From Marisediminitalea lipolytica (GTDB lineage Bacteria; Pseudomonadota; Gammaproteobacteria; Enterobacterales; Alteromonadaceae): 58,264 nt of DNA. A model generated the notes under the pieces. The model searched no databases and had not been told where the DNA came from. It saw nothing but the letters and a program-made list of their open reading frames with translations. Below are positions 33,502-42,097 of this stretch, piece after piece; the first letter of the stretch is position 1; the number at the start of each line of letters is the position of its first letter. Location of the stretch: NCBI RefSeq assembly GCF_001758465.1, contig NZ_MJIC01000019.1, forward strand, positions 1 through 58,264, read 5' to 3'. The position numbers were made by a program, and so were the translations under genes.

Positions 33502-34446
33502 ATGCTAACCACACAATTTCCTCACGCTTCTAAAGTAATTTTTGGCTGCATGGGCCTCGGTGGTAACTGGAACCACCAACCTTACACAAAAGCCGATTTG
33601 AATCTTGCCAACAAAGCCGTTGAACAGGCATTAAGCTGCGGTATTACCGTGTTTGACCATGCCGATATTTACACCCACGGTAATGCCGAGAAAGTGTTTG
33701 CAGAGGTACTCAGCCAACACCCTGACTGGCGCGAAAAAATGATTATTCAGTCAAAGTGCGGTATCCGCTTTGCCGATAATCAAGGGCCTAAACGCTACGA
33801 CTTTTCGCCTGAGTGGATTGCTGCTTCGCTGGACGGCATTTTGTCACGTCTGAACATTGAGCAGCTGGATGTCTTACTTTTGCATCGCCCGGATCCGCTG
33901 GCAGATTTACCCGAGGTGGCCGATTGCCTCACTCGCCTGCATCAGGAGGGTAAGTTCCGTTATCTTGGTGTCTCTAATATGCATTGGTATCAAATTGAAG
34001 CTTTGCGCAAACTGCTGCCCTTTGACATTATCGCTAATCAGCTGGAAATGAGTCTGGGATATCTGGACTGGGTGGAAGACGGCATTTGTAATAATAGCCA
34101 CCATAACCGCCATAACGGCTACACTCCGGGCACCCTGGAGTACTGCCAGCAAAATGAAGTGCAATTGCAGGCCTGGGCTCCTCTTGCTCAGGGCAAATAC
34201 TCAGGTAAGGGCGAGAGCAATTGTGCCACCAGCTCACTGGTCCGTCAGTTAGCGGCCGAATACGGCGTTAGTAAAGAAGCCATTGTATTGGGTTGGCTAA
34301 TGCGTCATCCCGCACGTATTCAACCCGTTATAGGTACAACTAATCCGGCGCGAATTGCGGCTTGTGCGCAAGCTGAAGATGTAACGCTGTCACGCGAACA
34401 CTGGTATCAGCTGTTTGAGTCAGCCCGCGGACAGGACGTTCCATAA
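33502..34446 (+). CDS. Aldo/keto reductase
   Basis: NADPH-dependent oxidoreductase of the AKR superfamily (314 residues), closest in look to the E. coli YdhF subgroup. Motifs: FDHADIYTHGNAEKVFAEVL with the catalytic aspartate and tyrosine, then SKCGIRF with the lysine. LLHRPDPL supplies the histidine, FRYLGVSNMHWYQIEAL follows, and the C-terminal cofactor-binding stretch is PVIGTTNPARI. The physiological substrate is unknown. The VOC-family gene starts 2 bp after its stop and is almost certainly co-transcribed. Confidence 0.9.
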   Translation: MLTTQFPHASKVIFGCMGLGGNWNHQPYTKADLNLANKAVEQALSCGITVFDHADIYTHGNAEKVFAEVLSQHPDWREKMIIQSKCGIRFADNQGPKRYDFSPEWIAASLDGILSRLNIEQLDVLLLHRPDPLADLPEVADCLTRLHQEGKFRYLGVSNMHWYQIEALRKLLPFDIIANQLEMSLGYLDWVEDGICNNSHHNRHNGYTPGTLEYCQQNEVQLQAWAPLAQGKYSGKGESNCATSSLVRQLAAEYGVSKEAIVLGWLMRHPARIQPVIGTTNPARIAACAQAEDVTLSREHWYQLFESARGQDVP

Positions 34447-34448
34447 CC

Positions 34449-34832
34449 ATGTTTAAAGCTATTCACCACGTTGCCATCATTTGTAACGACTACGCGGTTT
34501 CAAAAGCGTTTTACCAGCAGGTCTTAGGTTTAAAGGTTATTGCCGAGAATTACCGTGCAGAGCGGGATTCTTACAAATGTGACCTGGCGCTGCCTGATGG
34601 TACGCAAGTCGAACTCTTTTCGTTTCCCGGAGCGCCAGCCAGGCCCACGCGGCCAGAAGCCCAGGGGCTGCGGCATCTGGCGTTTAAGGTTGCAGATATT
34701 GAGCAAGCTATTGCCCATCTGAACAGCCACCACGTCGACTGCGAACCGGTCAGGGTCGATCCCTATACCCAGCGGCGTTTTACCTTTTTTAATGATCCCG
34801 ATGGCTTGCCGTTGGAGCTTTACGAAGATTAA
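34449..34832 (+). CDS. gloA2: VOC-family metalloprotein, YaeR (GloA2) type
   Basis: The 127-residue protein matches E. coli YaeR along its length: HHVAIICNDYAVSKAFYQQVLGL, RDSYKCDLALPDG, VELFSFPGAPARPTRPEAQGLRHLAF and the ending QRRFTFFNDPDGLPLELYE. The vicinal-oxygen-chelate fold uses two His and two Glu/other side chains for a metal. YaeR has been suggested as a glyoxalase-like enzyme, but its activity is not firmly known. It is coupled to the aldo/keto reductase upstream (2-bp gap), which hints at a joint role in aldehyde handling. Confidence 0.88.
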   Translation: MFKAIHHVAIICNDYAVSKAFYQQVLGLKVIAENYRAERDSYKCDLALPDGTQVELFSFPGAPARPTRPEAQGLRHLAFKVADIEQAIAHLNSHHVDCEPVRVDPYTQRRFTFFNDPDGLPLELYED

Positions 34833-34834
34833 CG

Positions 34835-35719
34835 CTAGCGGTCAAGCATGGCCAGCGCACCAAACAATCCAGAGCGGGTACCCAGGCCTGGCAGACAAAT
34901 AATGTCGTCCAGGCCAGTGCCCTCGGGCATCACAATGTAATCATTAAGCGTTGCGCTGGTGGTAGCCAGTACTTTTGCCACCAATCCTTCTTTTTGCATA
35001 ACACCACCGCCCAGAATTATTTTTTGTGCACTTAAAGTTACCATCAGGTTATGACACATCTGGCCCAGCACTTCTGCTAATCCATCCCAGGCAGGATGGT
35101 CATCGGCAAAAGTATGTGAGGGTTGTGACCAAATCTTGCCTAACGCCGTACCCGAGCCAAGTCCTTCAACGCAGTTGGTATGGAACGGACATACTCCTGT
35201 CACACCCGCCGGTGGCTGCACCAGCATGTGGCCAATTTCGGGATGTACCAGTCCATGTAAAGGCTTGCCATTAATGACTACGCCGCCGCCAATACCCGTG
35301 CCAACGGTTACGTACACCGCTACGTCGGCATTTTGGGCCGCGCCCCAGCGATATTCTCCCAGCGCCGCACCATTAACATCGGTATCAATAACCACTTCGC
35401 AGTCCAGCGCCTCAGCCAGAAAACCGGCCAGATTAGTATGACTCCAGTCCGGCTTTGGCGTTTTGGTGATATAACCATAGGTTGGCGAACCCTGGTGCAA
35501 ATCCAAAGGGCCAAAACTGGCAATACCGAGTCGCGCAAAATGAAAACCCGCCTTATGCTGTTGCTGAAAAAAATGCACCGTTTTACCCAGGGTATCCGCG
35601 GGCGTTGTGGTGGGGATACGAATTTCGGCGACGATTTCTCGCTGTGGCGTAACGACAGCGCAATTAAATTTAGTACCACCAGCCTCTATGACTGCATAAA
35701 AGGAATCGGTTAACGCCAT
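34835..35719 (-). CDS. ROK-family fructokinase
   Basis: Cytoplasmic sugar kinase of 294 residues. It has the ATP-binding motif EAGGTKFNCAVV near residue 12, catalytic DTDVNGAALGEYRWG, the ROK signature VYVTVGTGIGGGVVINGKPLHGLVHPEIGHM and the zinc-binding CPFHTNCVEGLGSG. The zinc motif and overall look fit the fructokinase branch (ScrK/Mak-like) rather than glucokinase or NagC. It is transcribed divergently from an amylosucrase gene, which would release fructose from sucrose, supporting a fructokinase assignment. GAGGTAA precedes the ATG. Confidence 0.85.
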   Translation of the reverse strand: MALTDSFYAVIEAGGTKFNCAVVTPQREIVAEIRIPTTTPADTLGKTVHFFQQQHKAGFHFARLGIASFGPLDLHQGSPTYGYITKTPKPDWSHTNLAGFLAEALDCEVVIDTDVNGAALGEYRWGAAQNADVAVYVTVGTGIGGGVVINGKPLHGLVHPEIGHMLVQPPAGVTGVCPFHTNCVEGLGSGTALGKIWSQPSHTFADDHPAWDGLAEVLGQMCHNLMVTLSAQKIILGGGVMQKEGLVAKVLATTSATLNDYIVMPEGTGLDDIICLPGLGTRSGLFGALAMLDR

Positions 35720-35895
35720 AATCAGTTACCTCGGGATTAAATACGCGCGACTTGGTTATTTTTTAACAAAAAACAAACAACAATCAAAACTTAAACAACT
35801 TACATAATTTAAGAAAACACCAGACAAATAATAGTGTTAGTTACAATCTATCATTCTCCAAGGATATTTCTTTGTAAAATTATTGCCAAATTAAC

Positions 35896-35913
35896 TTAAT
35901 CGTTTAAGATTAA
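35896..35913. promoter_or_regulatory. Candidate operator between fructokinase and amylosucrase
   Basis: TTAATC-GTTTAA-GATTAA: perfect 6-bp inverted arms with a 6-base centre, located in the 280-bp AT-rich divergent intergenic region. The form resembles a LacI-family operator. No such regulator is encoded in the window, so its identity is unknown. Confidence 0.35.
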
Positions 35914-35999
35914 AGCTAGCAAAGCAAATAATTGCTGTAAATGTTTTTGTGAAACTTTTGTAAAACTCAGGCGAAATGAGTAGTGGTTGGAGATCTTTG

Positions 36000-37949
36000 A
36001 TGAATTACGCGGCGTCAAGCGAGCAATGTCTCAGCAGAATATTGGCTGGCCTGGACCTATCGTTCTTATCTCAGCGCGATTACAAGCTGTTTAATGAACG
36101 CTTACACACCCATTTTCATGATTTATTCAATCGCTACGTAGATGTTTACGGTCATCAGTATGACTGTTATTACCACTTATCACAGCTGGTTTTATCCCTG
36201 GCAATGGGACTTAAAAACCGTAAGGCTGACTTAAAACGCCTGGATAAAGCACGCAGCAGTGATGACAGTCTGTGGTACCAGCAGGAAAACCAAATAGGCA
36301 TGGCTTGCTACGTCGATTTGATGGGGCCAACACTCAAAGATCTGGAAGCGAAAATCCCCTATTTTCAGTCGCTGGGGTTAACTTATCTGCATTTAATGCC
36401 ACTGTATGCCTCACCGGAAGGCGACAGTGATGGCGGCTACGCGGTGTCAGATTATCGCAAGGTCAACCCTGTTCTGGGTAATATGAAAGACCTTGAGTCA
36501 TTATCCAAGGCTTTGCGTAACGCTGGCATAAACCTGGTGCTGGATTTTGTGTTTAACCATACTTCAGATGAACACCGTTGGGCCAAAGCCGCCCTGGCCG
36601 GCGAACGTAACTTTCAGGACTATTATTACCTGTTTGATGATCGCACTATTCCCGACCAGTACGAACACAACCTGCGGGAGATATTTCCTCAGGTACGACG
36701 AGGCAGCTTTAGCTGGAACGAAACCTTACAAAAGTGGGTCTGGACCACCTTTAACAGTTTTCAGTGGGACTTAAATTACAGTAATCCCGCCGTATTTAAT
36801 GCCATTACAGAAGAAATGTTGTTTCTGGCCAATATCGGTTGCGCCGCTCTACGGCTTGATGCGCTGGCCTTTATCTGGAAAGAAATGGGCACCAACTGTG
36901 AAAACCAGCCTAATGCGCACAAGCTTATTCAGGCATTTAACTGTTGTCTGCAAATTACTGCCCCTGCCGTTGTATTTAAATCAGAAGCCATTGTACACCC
37001 TGATGAAGTACTCAAATATATTCGTAAAGACGAATGCCAGATTTCCTATAATCCGCTGTTGATGGCGCTGATCTGGAACAGTCTGGCGACTCGTAAAACG
37101 CGGTTATTAACCAGTTCCATGCAAAAAAGCTTTGCTATTCCTCAGGATTGTTCATGGGTTAATTACGTGCGCTGTCATGATGATATTGGCTGGACCTTTG
37201 ATGATGCGGTAGCGCACCAGCTGGGCATCAATCCCTACGATCATCGTTATTTTCTGAATCAGTTTTTTACCGGACGATTCGACGGTTCCTATGCTAATGG
37301 CGTCCCCTTTGCAGAAAACCCATCCAATGGTGATTGCCGGGTATGTGGGTCGCTTGCATCGCTTTGTGGTTTAGAGGGGGCGCTTGAGGCTAAGGATGAT
37401 GACGCTATCGACATTGCCATAAAGCGTATTATGCTGGTGCATGGCATTATCATGAGTATCGGCGGGATCCCGCTGATTTATTCCGGTGATGAACTGGGGT
37501 TACTTAACGACTACAGTTACCGTGAAAACCCGGCAAAAGCCCATGATGACCGCTGGGTCAACCGAATTGCGGTTACGGCAGAACATATTCATCGGATAGA
37601 AGAGCCGGTCAGCCAGACCGAACCGCTGGAACGGCAGGTTCAGAAAATGATTTTTGCAGGGCTCAGAAAACTTATCACGCTGCGCAAGGCGCATGGGGTA
37701 TTTGGTCGTGCCCGCACTCACATTTTGCAAAGCAATAATCAACATTGTTTTGTTTACTGCAGAGTGGCCGACAACGGCGAAAAGCTAGTGGCATTGTACA
37801 ACTTTAGCGAGCAGCCGCAGACACTATCAACCGATATTTCCGGGCTGTTTGATAGCCTCACCGTTACCGATTTACTGACGCATCAGCCTTATTCAGTAGC
37901 GGAAGACATCCAGTTAGCCCCGTATCAGATGTGTTGGTTGCACGGCTAA
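36000..37949 (+). CDS. Amylosucrase (GH13_4)
   Basis: Glucan-synthesising transglucosidase that uses sucrose, making alpha-1,4-glucan or hydrolysing it and releasing fructose. The 649-residue protein has the amylosucrase-specific segments SDGGYAVSDYRKVNP, REIFPQV and WVWTTFNSFQWDLNYSNP. Catalytic residues are the nucleophile Asp287 in LRLDALAFIWK, acid Glu329 in FKSEAIVHP and Asp394 in RCHDDIGW; each sits one position from the Neisseria polysaccharea numbering. The RSHDD motif of that enzyme reads RCHDD here. The ATG at 36000 with GGAG 7 bases upstream is preferred to one at 35976. No signal peptide is seen, so it is probably cytoplasmic. Confidence 0.93.
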   Translation: MNYAASSEQCLSRILAGLDLSFLSQRDYKLFNERLHTHFHDLFNRYVDVYGHQYDCYYHLSQLVLSLAMGLKNRKADLKRLDKARSSDDSLWYQQENQIGMACYVDLMGPTLKDLEAKIPYFQSLGLTYLHLMPLYASPEGDSDGGYAVSDYRKVNPVLGNMKDLESLSKALRNAGINLVLDFVFNHTSDEHRWAKAALAGERNFQDYYYLFDDRTIPDQYEHNLREIFPQVRRGSFSWNETLQKWVWTTFNSFQWDLNYSNPAVFNAITEEMLFLANIGCAALRLDALAFIWKEMGTNCENQPNAHKLIQAFNCCLQITAPAVVFKSEAIVHPDEVLKYIRKDECQISYNPLLMALIWNSLATRKTRLLTSSMQKSFAIPQDCSWVNYVRCHDDIGWTFDDAVAHQLGINPYDHRYFLNQFFTGRFDGSYANGVPFAENPSNGDCRVCGSLASLCGLEGALEAKDDDAIDIAIKRIMLVHGIIMSIGGIPLIYSGDELGLLNDYSYRENPAKAHDDRWVNRIAVTAEHIHRIEEPVSQTEPLERQVQKMIFAGLRKLITLRKAHGVFGRARTHILQSNNQHCFVYCRVADNGEKLVALYNFSEQPQTLSTDISGLFDSLTVTDLLTHQPYSVAEDIQLAPYQMCWLHG

Positions 37950-37963
37950 GCTTTTTACGATTA

Positions 37964-37983
37964 GGGCGGCCCGACCGCCTTAT
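37964..37983 (+). terminator. Possible terminator after amylosucrase
   Basis: A GGCGG/CCGCC stem, extendable to 7 bp with a wobble pair, lies about 15 bases after the amylosucrase stop, followed by TTATATC. The T tract is weak, so the assignment is tentative. Confidence 0.35.
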
Positions 37984-38158
37984 ATCGCTTACTACATTGC
38001 GACCATTTGTGATCGAAATCCTACTGACCTGAGTATCCCCATTGTGGTGTAAAAGCCCCTCTCGAAACTTTATCTTGTCAAATAACTGCTATACTTGGGT
38101 AGCGTGTGACATAAGCTAAAAAAATAAAGGCCTGAATTCACATGTGACTGAGATAATT

Positions 38159-38182
38159 GGTGTTTAAGTTACACTAAACACC
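38159..38182. repeat. 8-bp inverted repeat upstream of the zinc-ribbon gene
   Basis: GGTGTTTA and TAAACACC are perfect arms around an 8-base centre, about 80 bp before the zinc-ribbon start, within a 313-bp non-coding gap. It could be an operator or a leader hairpin. A CACATGTG palindrome (38140-38147) lies just upstream. Nothing else was recognised in this gap. Confidence 0.5.
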
Positions 38183-38262
38183 CGGGACACAAGAAACAGG
38201 GTAACAACCGGATGTTGTTATTAACGGAATCGCTGTTTCGCCATAATAGGAGCAAAAGGAAA

Positions 38263-38466
38263 ATGCTAAAACCGGCTTATTTAGAATATCGCTGTCCGCG
38301 TTGCGGTTTTATTAATGCTATTGCCAGAGACACGGTAATAGACATGTATAAAGAACAGCTGGAAGATTGTCAGCACTGCCAGCAAAAGCTGGAGATTATT
38401 GCCGCTAACGGGATTAATGACAAAATTAATCTTATCGTATTTGAACAGGACGACTACGCCAAGTAG
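38263..38466 (+). CDS. Small zinc-ribbon protein
   Basis: Predicted protein of 67 residues beginning MLKPAYLEYRCPRCGFINAIARDT. Two CxxC pairs (CPRC near residue 11 and CQHC near 38) should form one zinc ribbon. Such proteins often bind nucleic acid or protein partners, and the start resembles Com-like zinc fingers only loosely. The frame extends 17 codons upstream to 38212. The inner start is chosen because it begins the compact domain and follows AGGAGCAAAAGGAAA. It is a single gene, convergent with folE. The function is unknown. Confidence 0.65.
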   Translation: MLKPAYLEYRCPRCGFINAIARDTVIDMYKEQLEDCQHCQQKLEIIAANGINDKINLIVFEQDDYAK

Positions 38467-38480
38467 GGCTTACATACAAA

Positions 38481-38511
38481 AAAAAGGGGATGCTTAAAAC
38501 GCATCCCCTTT
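38481..38511. terminator. Bidirectional terminator between zinc-ribbon gene and folE
   Basis: Perfect 11-bp stem AAAGGGGATGC / GCATCCCCTTT with a 7-base loop. On the minus strand it is followed by a run of T (folE side). On the plus strand it follows the zinc-ribbon stop by about 15 bases. Confidence 0.85.
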
Positions 38512-38531
38512 CGCTATTTATTACCCGGCCA

Positions 38532-39218
38532 TTAGTTGCCAAAAAATTCCCGGCGTAACTGCGCATCAGCCAAAAACTGGCCTCCCAGCGCTGATGTTTT
38601 GGTGTAGGACAGGCTGTCCCGAATACCACGGGCTTTCACACAGTAATGTGTTGCATTAATAACTACAGCCACATCCTCAGTACCGGTGAGTGCTTGCAGT
38701 GCCACCAGTACCTGTTGAGTCAGGCGCTCCTGTACCTGTGGACGTTGCGCAAAAAAGCCAACCAGACGATTTATCTTGGATAAGCCAATCACGGTGTCTT
38801 TAGGAATGTAGGCCACCGTCGCTGTACCATCAATAGTGACAAAATGGTGCTCACAGGTACTGGTAAGACTGATATCGCTTACCTGAACCGGCTGGCCAAC
38901 CTGCATTTTATTTTCAATCTGGGTGATTTTAGGAAATTTGCGGTAATCCAGTCCCGAAAAAATCTCATCAACATACATTTTAGCGATGCGCTCGGGGGTC
39001 TCCGCCAGACTGTCATCGGTTAAATCCAGGCCGAGTGTTTCCATCACGTCCCGCATGGCGCGTTCAATCCGCTGGCGCTTAGCATCGTCGCTAAGACCAT
39101 TTTCTAACATAGGCGTTTCCAGGCCTTTATCCACCAGCGCTTCATGTACCAGTAGTGCCTCTTTGGAGATGCCCAGTTTTACTGCATCGCGCACAACAAC
39201 CGCTTCTTTTGCTAACAT
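38532..39218 (-). CDS. folE: GTP cyclohydrolase I
   Basis: First enzyme of tetrahydrofolate and pterin synthesis, GTP to dihydroneopterin triphosphate. The protein is close to E. coli FolE from SKEALLVHEALVDKGLETP onward. It has AKMYVDEIFSGLDY, the zinc and catalytic segment LTSTCEHHFVTIDG, GLSKINRLVGFFAQRPQVQERLT and HYCVKARGIRD. The 228 residues include about 16 N-terminal residues beyond the E. coli start, so a later start is possible. It is divergent from a folM-like reductase (145-bp gap), suggesting a shared role in reduced pterin production. Confidence 0.95.
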   Translation of the reverse strand: MLAKEAVVVRDAVKLGISKEALLVHEALVDKGLETPMLENGLSDDAKRQRIERAMRDVMETLGLDLTDDSLAETPERIAKMYVDEIFSGLDYRKFPKITQIENKMQVGQPVQVSDISLTSTCEHHFVTIDGTATVAYIPKDTVIGLSKINRLVGFFAQRPQVQERLTQQVLVALQALTGTEDVAVVINATHYCVKARGIRDSLSYTKTSALGGQFLADAQLRREFFGN

Positions 39219-39363
39219 TCACTCATTCCGTAACAACGACTAACTCTGCTTATACTGCCTGGACCACAGATTAGGATTAAAATAATAACCTGTTAATTTG
39301 TCATTAAAACGATCTGCAATCCGTGTAAAGTCGTAATTAGTACCAAAATTATCGGAGGTATTT

Positions 39364-40074
39364 TTGTCTTTACCTATTCTCATCACCGGCGGGAGTCAGC
39401 GCCTGGGGCTTGCTATAGCCCTGGATTTACTGGCGCAGGACCAACCGGTCATCATCACATACCGACGACATAAATCGTCTGTCGACCAGCTGAAAAATGC
39501 CGGTGCAATTGTGTTGGAGGCGGATTTTAGCACTCAGCAGGGTATTTCGCGAGCAATAGACGAAATAAAACGCGTAGCGCCGGCGTTACGGGGCATTATC
39601 CATAATGCGTCGGATTGGGTACCGGAAAGTCCCGAGCGTGACCCTGGCAAACTGATGAATGACATGATGATGGTGCATACCAGTGCCCCCTACCAGCTAA
39701 ACCTGGCACTTAAAGATGCTTTAGTTAACGACAGTGACCAGCTAACCGATATTATTCATATGACTGACTACGTGCAGGAAACCGGCAGTGAAAACCACAT
39801 TGCCTATGCTGCCAGCAAAGCCGCCTTGCATAATCTGACCTTATCCTTTGCCCGGGTATTTGCCCCTCATGTTAAGGTCAACAGTATCGCTCCGTCGCTG
39901 GTGATGTTTAATGACGATGATACCCAGGAATACCGTGACAAAGCACTGAACAAAAACTTGCTGGGCATGGTACCAGGCGCACAGGAAGCCGTAAAAGCGG
40001 TGAATTATTTGCTGTCTGCGGATTACGTCACCGGCCAGACGCTGCACTTAAATGGCGGTCGAAACTTAAAATAA
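39364..40074 (+). CDS. folM: FolM-type dihydromonapterin/dihydrofolate reductase
   Basis: Short-chain dehydrogenase of 236 residues. The NADPH-binding start is LPILITGGSQRLGLAIALDLL, followed by IIHNASDWVPE. The catalytic YxxxK is in HIAYAASKAALHNLTLSFA, and the C-terminus ends GQTLHLNGGRNLK. The ASDW segment and short length fit FolM, which in E. coli makes tetrahydromonapterin. The start is a TTG with CGGAGG about 6 bases upstream. It is divergent from folE, whose product feeds monapterin synthesis, which supports the call. Confidence 0.85.
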   Translation: MSLPILITGGSQRLGLAIALDLLAQDQPVIITYRRHKSSVDQLKNAGAIVLEADFSTQQGISRAIDEIKRVAPALRGIIHNASDWVPESPERDPGKLMNDMMMVHTSAPYQLNLALKDALVNDSDQLTDIIHMTDYVQETGSENHIAYAASKAALHNLTLSFARVFAPHVKVNSIAPSLVMFNDDDTQEYRDKALNKNLLGMVPGAQEAVKAVNYLLSADYVTGQTLHLNGGRNLK

Positions 40075-40156
40075 TGGCAGCTGGTCGTGTAAACCATTGG
40101 CCACTTGTTTTGGGCCGCGTATAATCGCGATTTCAAACACTTAATCAGGAAACCAC

Positions 40157-41206
40157 GTGACCACTTCACTCATTCCCGAATGGAAAGCCAGCGAAGCCAT
40201 TATTCTGGCATGGCCTCACCAGGACACCGACTGGGCGCCCTGGCTGGAAGACGTCAGACAAACCTACCTGTCCATTATTCGCGTCATTAATGCGAGTCAG
40301 ACTGGCGTAATCCTGCTGTGCCGTGAAGACGACATGGCCGATGTGGAGTCACGCCTGTTAAGTGACGCCAAAGTGATGTTGATTCAGGCCGACTATAACG
40401 ATACCTGGGCCAGGGATTTTGCTTTTTTAAGCTGTGGCAGTACCGATGCTCCTTTCCCCGTAGAGTTTAGCTTTAACGGTTGGGGGAATAAATTTGATGC
40501 GAGCAAGGATAACGAAGTTAATAAACGCTACCTTGCGCCATTGTGTCGCGAACCGCTACGAACATCTTCCATCGTTGCAGAAGGTGGAGCATTGGAAATC
40601 GACGACAAGGGGAATCTGTTGTCGACGGCATCATGCCTGTTTAACCCTGAGCGCAACGGCGACATGCAAGCCGATGCTTACCAACAGGAATTTACCACCT
40701 ACCTGGGTTGCTCAACGTTTACCATTTTTGAACATGGCCATTTAGAAGGTGATGACACCGATGGTCATATTGATACCCTGGTACGCTTTACCCCAACCGC
40801 AGGGTTGGTCATTCAGGCGGCAGAGAATCGTCCCGATGACAGCCATTATGAAGGATTAGCAGCACTGGTGCAGGAATGTGCTGCGGCCTTCCCGGATCAT
40901 GAGTTGTATTTACTGCCACTACCAGCCATGTTTAACGAAGATGGCGACAGATTGCCGGCGTCTTACGCTAACTATTTAATCTGTAATCATACTGTTTTAC
41001 TGCCGGTTTATGGTCAGCCGGAAGACAGCGATGCGGTAGCCGTGATGCAACAGGCATTCCCGCATCACGACATCGTGCCCGTTAATTGTGCCACACTGGT
41101 CCAACAGTTTGGCAGTCTGCACTGTATTTCGATGCAAGTGCCATGTAATACATTAACTACTGATGTCATCCATCAGTTAAATTCAGGAGTGACCCGTTAT
41201 GTCTGA
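40157..41206 (+). CDS. aguA: Agmatine deiminase
   Basis: Converts agmatine to N-carbamoylputrescine and ammonia in the arginine decarboxylase route to putrescine. The 349 residues have the guanidino-group-modifying fold. They show WPHQDTDW, NDTWARDFAFL with substrate-binding aspartate, AEGGALEID, HGHLEGDDTDGHIDTLVRF with the catalytic histidine, and the nucleophilic cysteine in FGSLHCISMQVP near the C-terminus. A GTG start is used, preceded by AGGAAA. The stop overlaps the aguB start by 8 bp, so the pair is translationally coupled. Confidence 0.93.
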   Translation: MTTSLIPEWKASEAIILAWPHQDTDWAPWLEDVRQTYLSIIRVINASQTGVILLCREDDMADVESRLLSDAKVMLIQADYNDTWARDFAFLSCGSTDAPFPVEFSFNGWGNKFDASKDNEVNKRYLAPLCREPLRTSSIVAEGGALEIDDKGNLLSTASCLFNPERNGDMQADAYQQEFTTYLGCSTFTIFEHGHLEGDDTDGHIDTLVRFTPTAGLVIQAAENRPDDSHYEGLAALVQECAAAFPDHELYLLPLPAMFNEDGDRLPASYANYLICNHTVLLPVYGQPEDSDAVAVMQQAFPHHDIVPVNCATLVQQFGSLHCISMQVPCNTLTTDVIHQLNSGVTRYV

Positions 41207-42092
41207 GCGCAAAATTAAGGTTGGACTGGTACAGCAGTCTGTCGCCGACAACGACAAAGCCACCAACTGGAATAAAAGCGCTGCAAGAATTGCCGAGCTG
41301 GCTGAACAGGGAGCAGAACTTATCCTGCTTCAGGAGTTGCACAGTACGCTGTATTTCTGCCAGAACGAAGATACCGATGCGTTTGATTTGGCCGAGCCAA
41401 TTCCAGGCCCTGCCACTGACTTTTTCGGTGAAATTGCTGCAAAGCACAACATCGTGCTGGTAACGTCTTTGTTTGAAAAACGCGGCTCAGGGCTATATCA
41501 CAACACCGCGGTGGTGTTTGATCGCAGCCGTGAAATTGCCGGGAAATACCGCAAAATGCACATTCCGGACGATCCGGGGTTTTACGAGAAGTTTTACTTT
41601 ACGCCGGGGGATATGGGCTTTGAGCCAATCCAAACCAGCATAGGCAAGCTGGGCGTATTAGTGTGCTGGGATCAATGGTATCCGGAAGCCGCCCGTTTAA
41701 TGGCCATGGCTGGTGCTGAAATTTTGTTTTACCCCACCGCCATTGGTTGGGATATGACAGACACAGAAGATGAACGTCTGCGTCAACACGATGCCTGGCA
41801 TACCATTCAGCGTGCCCATGCAGTGGCTAACTCAGTGCCCGTAGTTGTGGCTAACCGGACCGGATTTGAAGCCTCTCCTACCGATGGCGATCCAGGGATC
41901 CAGTTCTGGGGGCAAAGTTTTGTTGCCGGGCCGCAGGGCGAAGTGCTGGCTCAGGCCAGCAGCGACAAGGAAGAAACCCTGTTAGTTGAGCTTGATATGA
42001 CCCGCACCGAGCAGGTTAAGCGCATCTGGCCATATTTCCGCGACCGCCGAATCGACTACTATGGCGAAATCGTTAAACGCTGGCGCGACTAA
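41199..42092 (+). CDS. aguB: N-carbamoylputrescine amidase
   Basis: Nitrilase-superfamily enzyme hydrolysing N-carbamoylputrescine to putrescine, carbon dioxide and ammonia. The 297-residue protein has the Glu-Lys-Cys triad in LILLQELHSTLYF, GKYRKMHIPDDPGFYEKFYF and LGVLVCWDQWYPEAARLMA. The DPGFYEKFYF and CWDQWYPE segments are typical of AguB rather than other amidases. It overlaps aguA and is convergent with the PdeM gene 5 bp away. Confidence 0.95.
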   Translation: MSERKIKVGLVQQSVADNDKATNWNKSAARIAELAEQGAELILLQELHSTLYFCQNEDTDAFDLAEPIPGPATDFFGEIAAKHNIVLVTSLFEKRGSGLYHNTAVVFDRSREIAGKYRKMHIPDDPGFYEKFYFTPGDMGFEPIQTSIGKLGVLVCWDQWYPEAARLMAMAGAEILFYPTAIGWDMTDTEDERLRQHDAWHTIQRAHAVANSVPVVVANRTGFEASPTDGDPGIQFWGQSFVAGPQGEVLAQASSDKEETLLVELDMTRTEQVKRIWPYFRDRRIDYYGEIVKRWRD

Positions 42093-42097
42093 AAAGC

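Noticed and set aside
35720..35999. Riboswitch in the divergent fructokinase/amylosucrase region.
   Set aside because: The region is AT-rich with only a short inverted repeat and no riboswitch-like conserved core.
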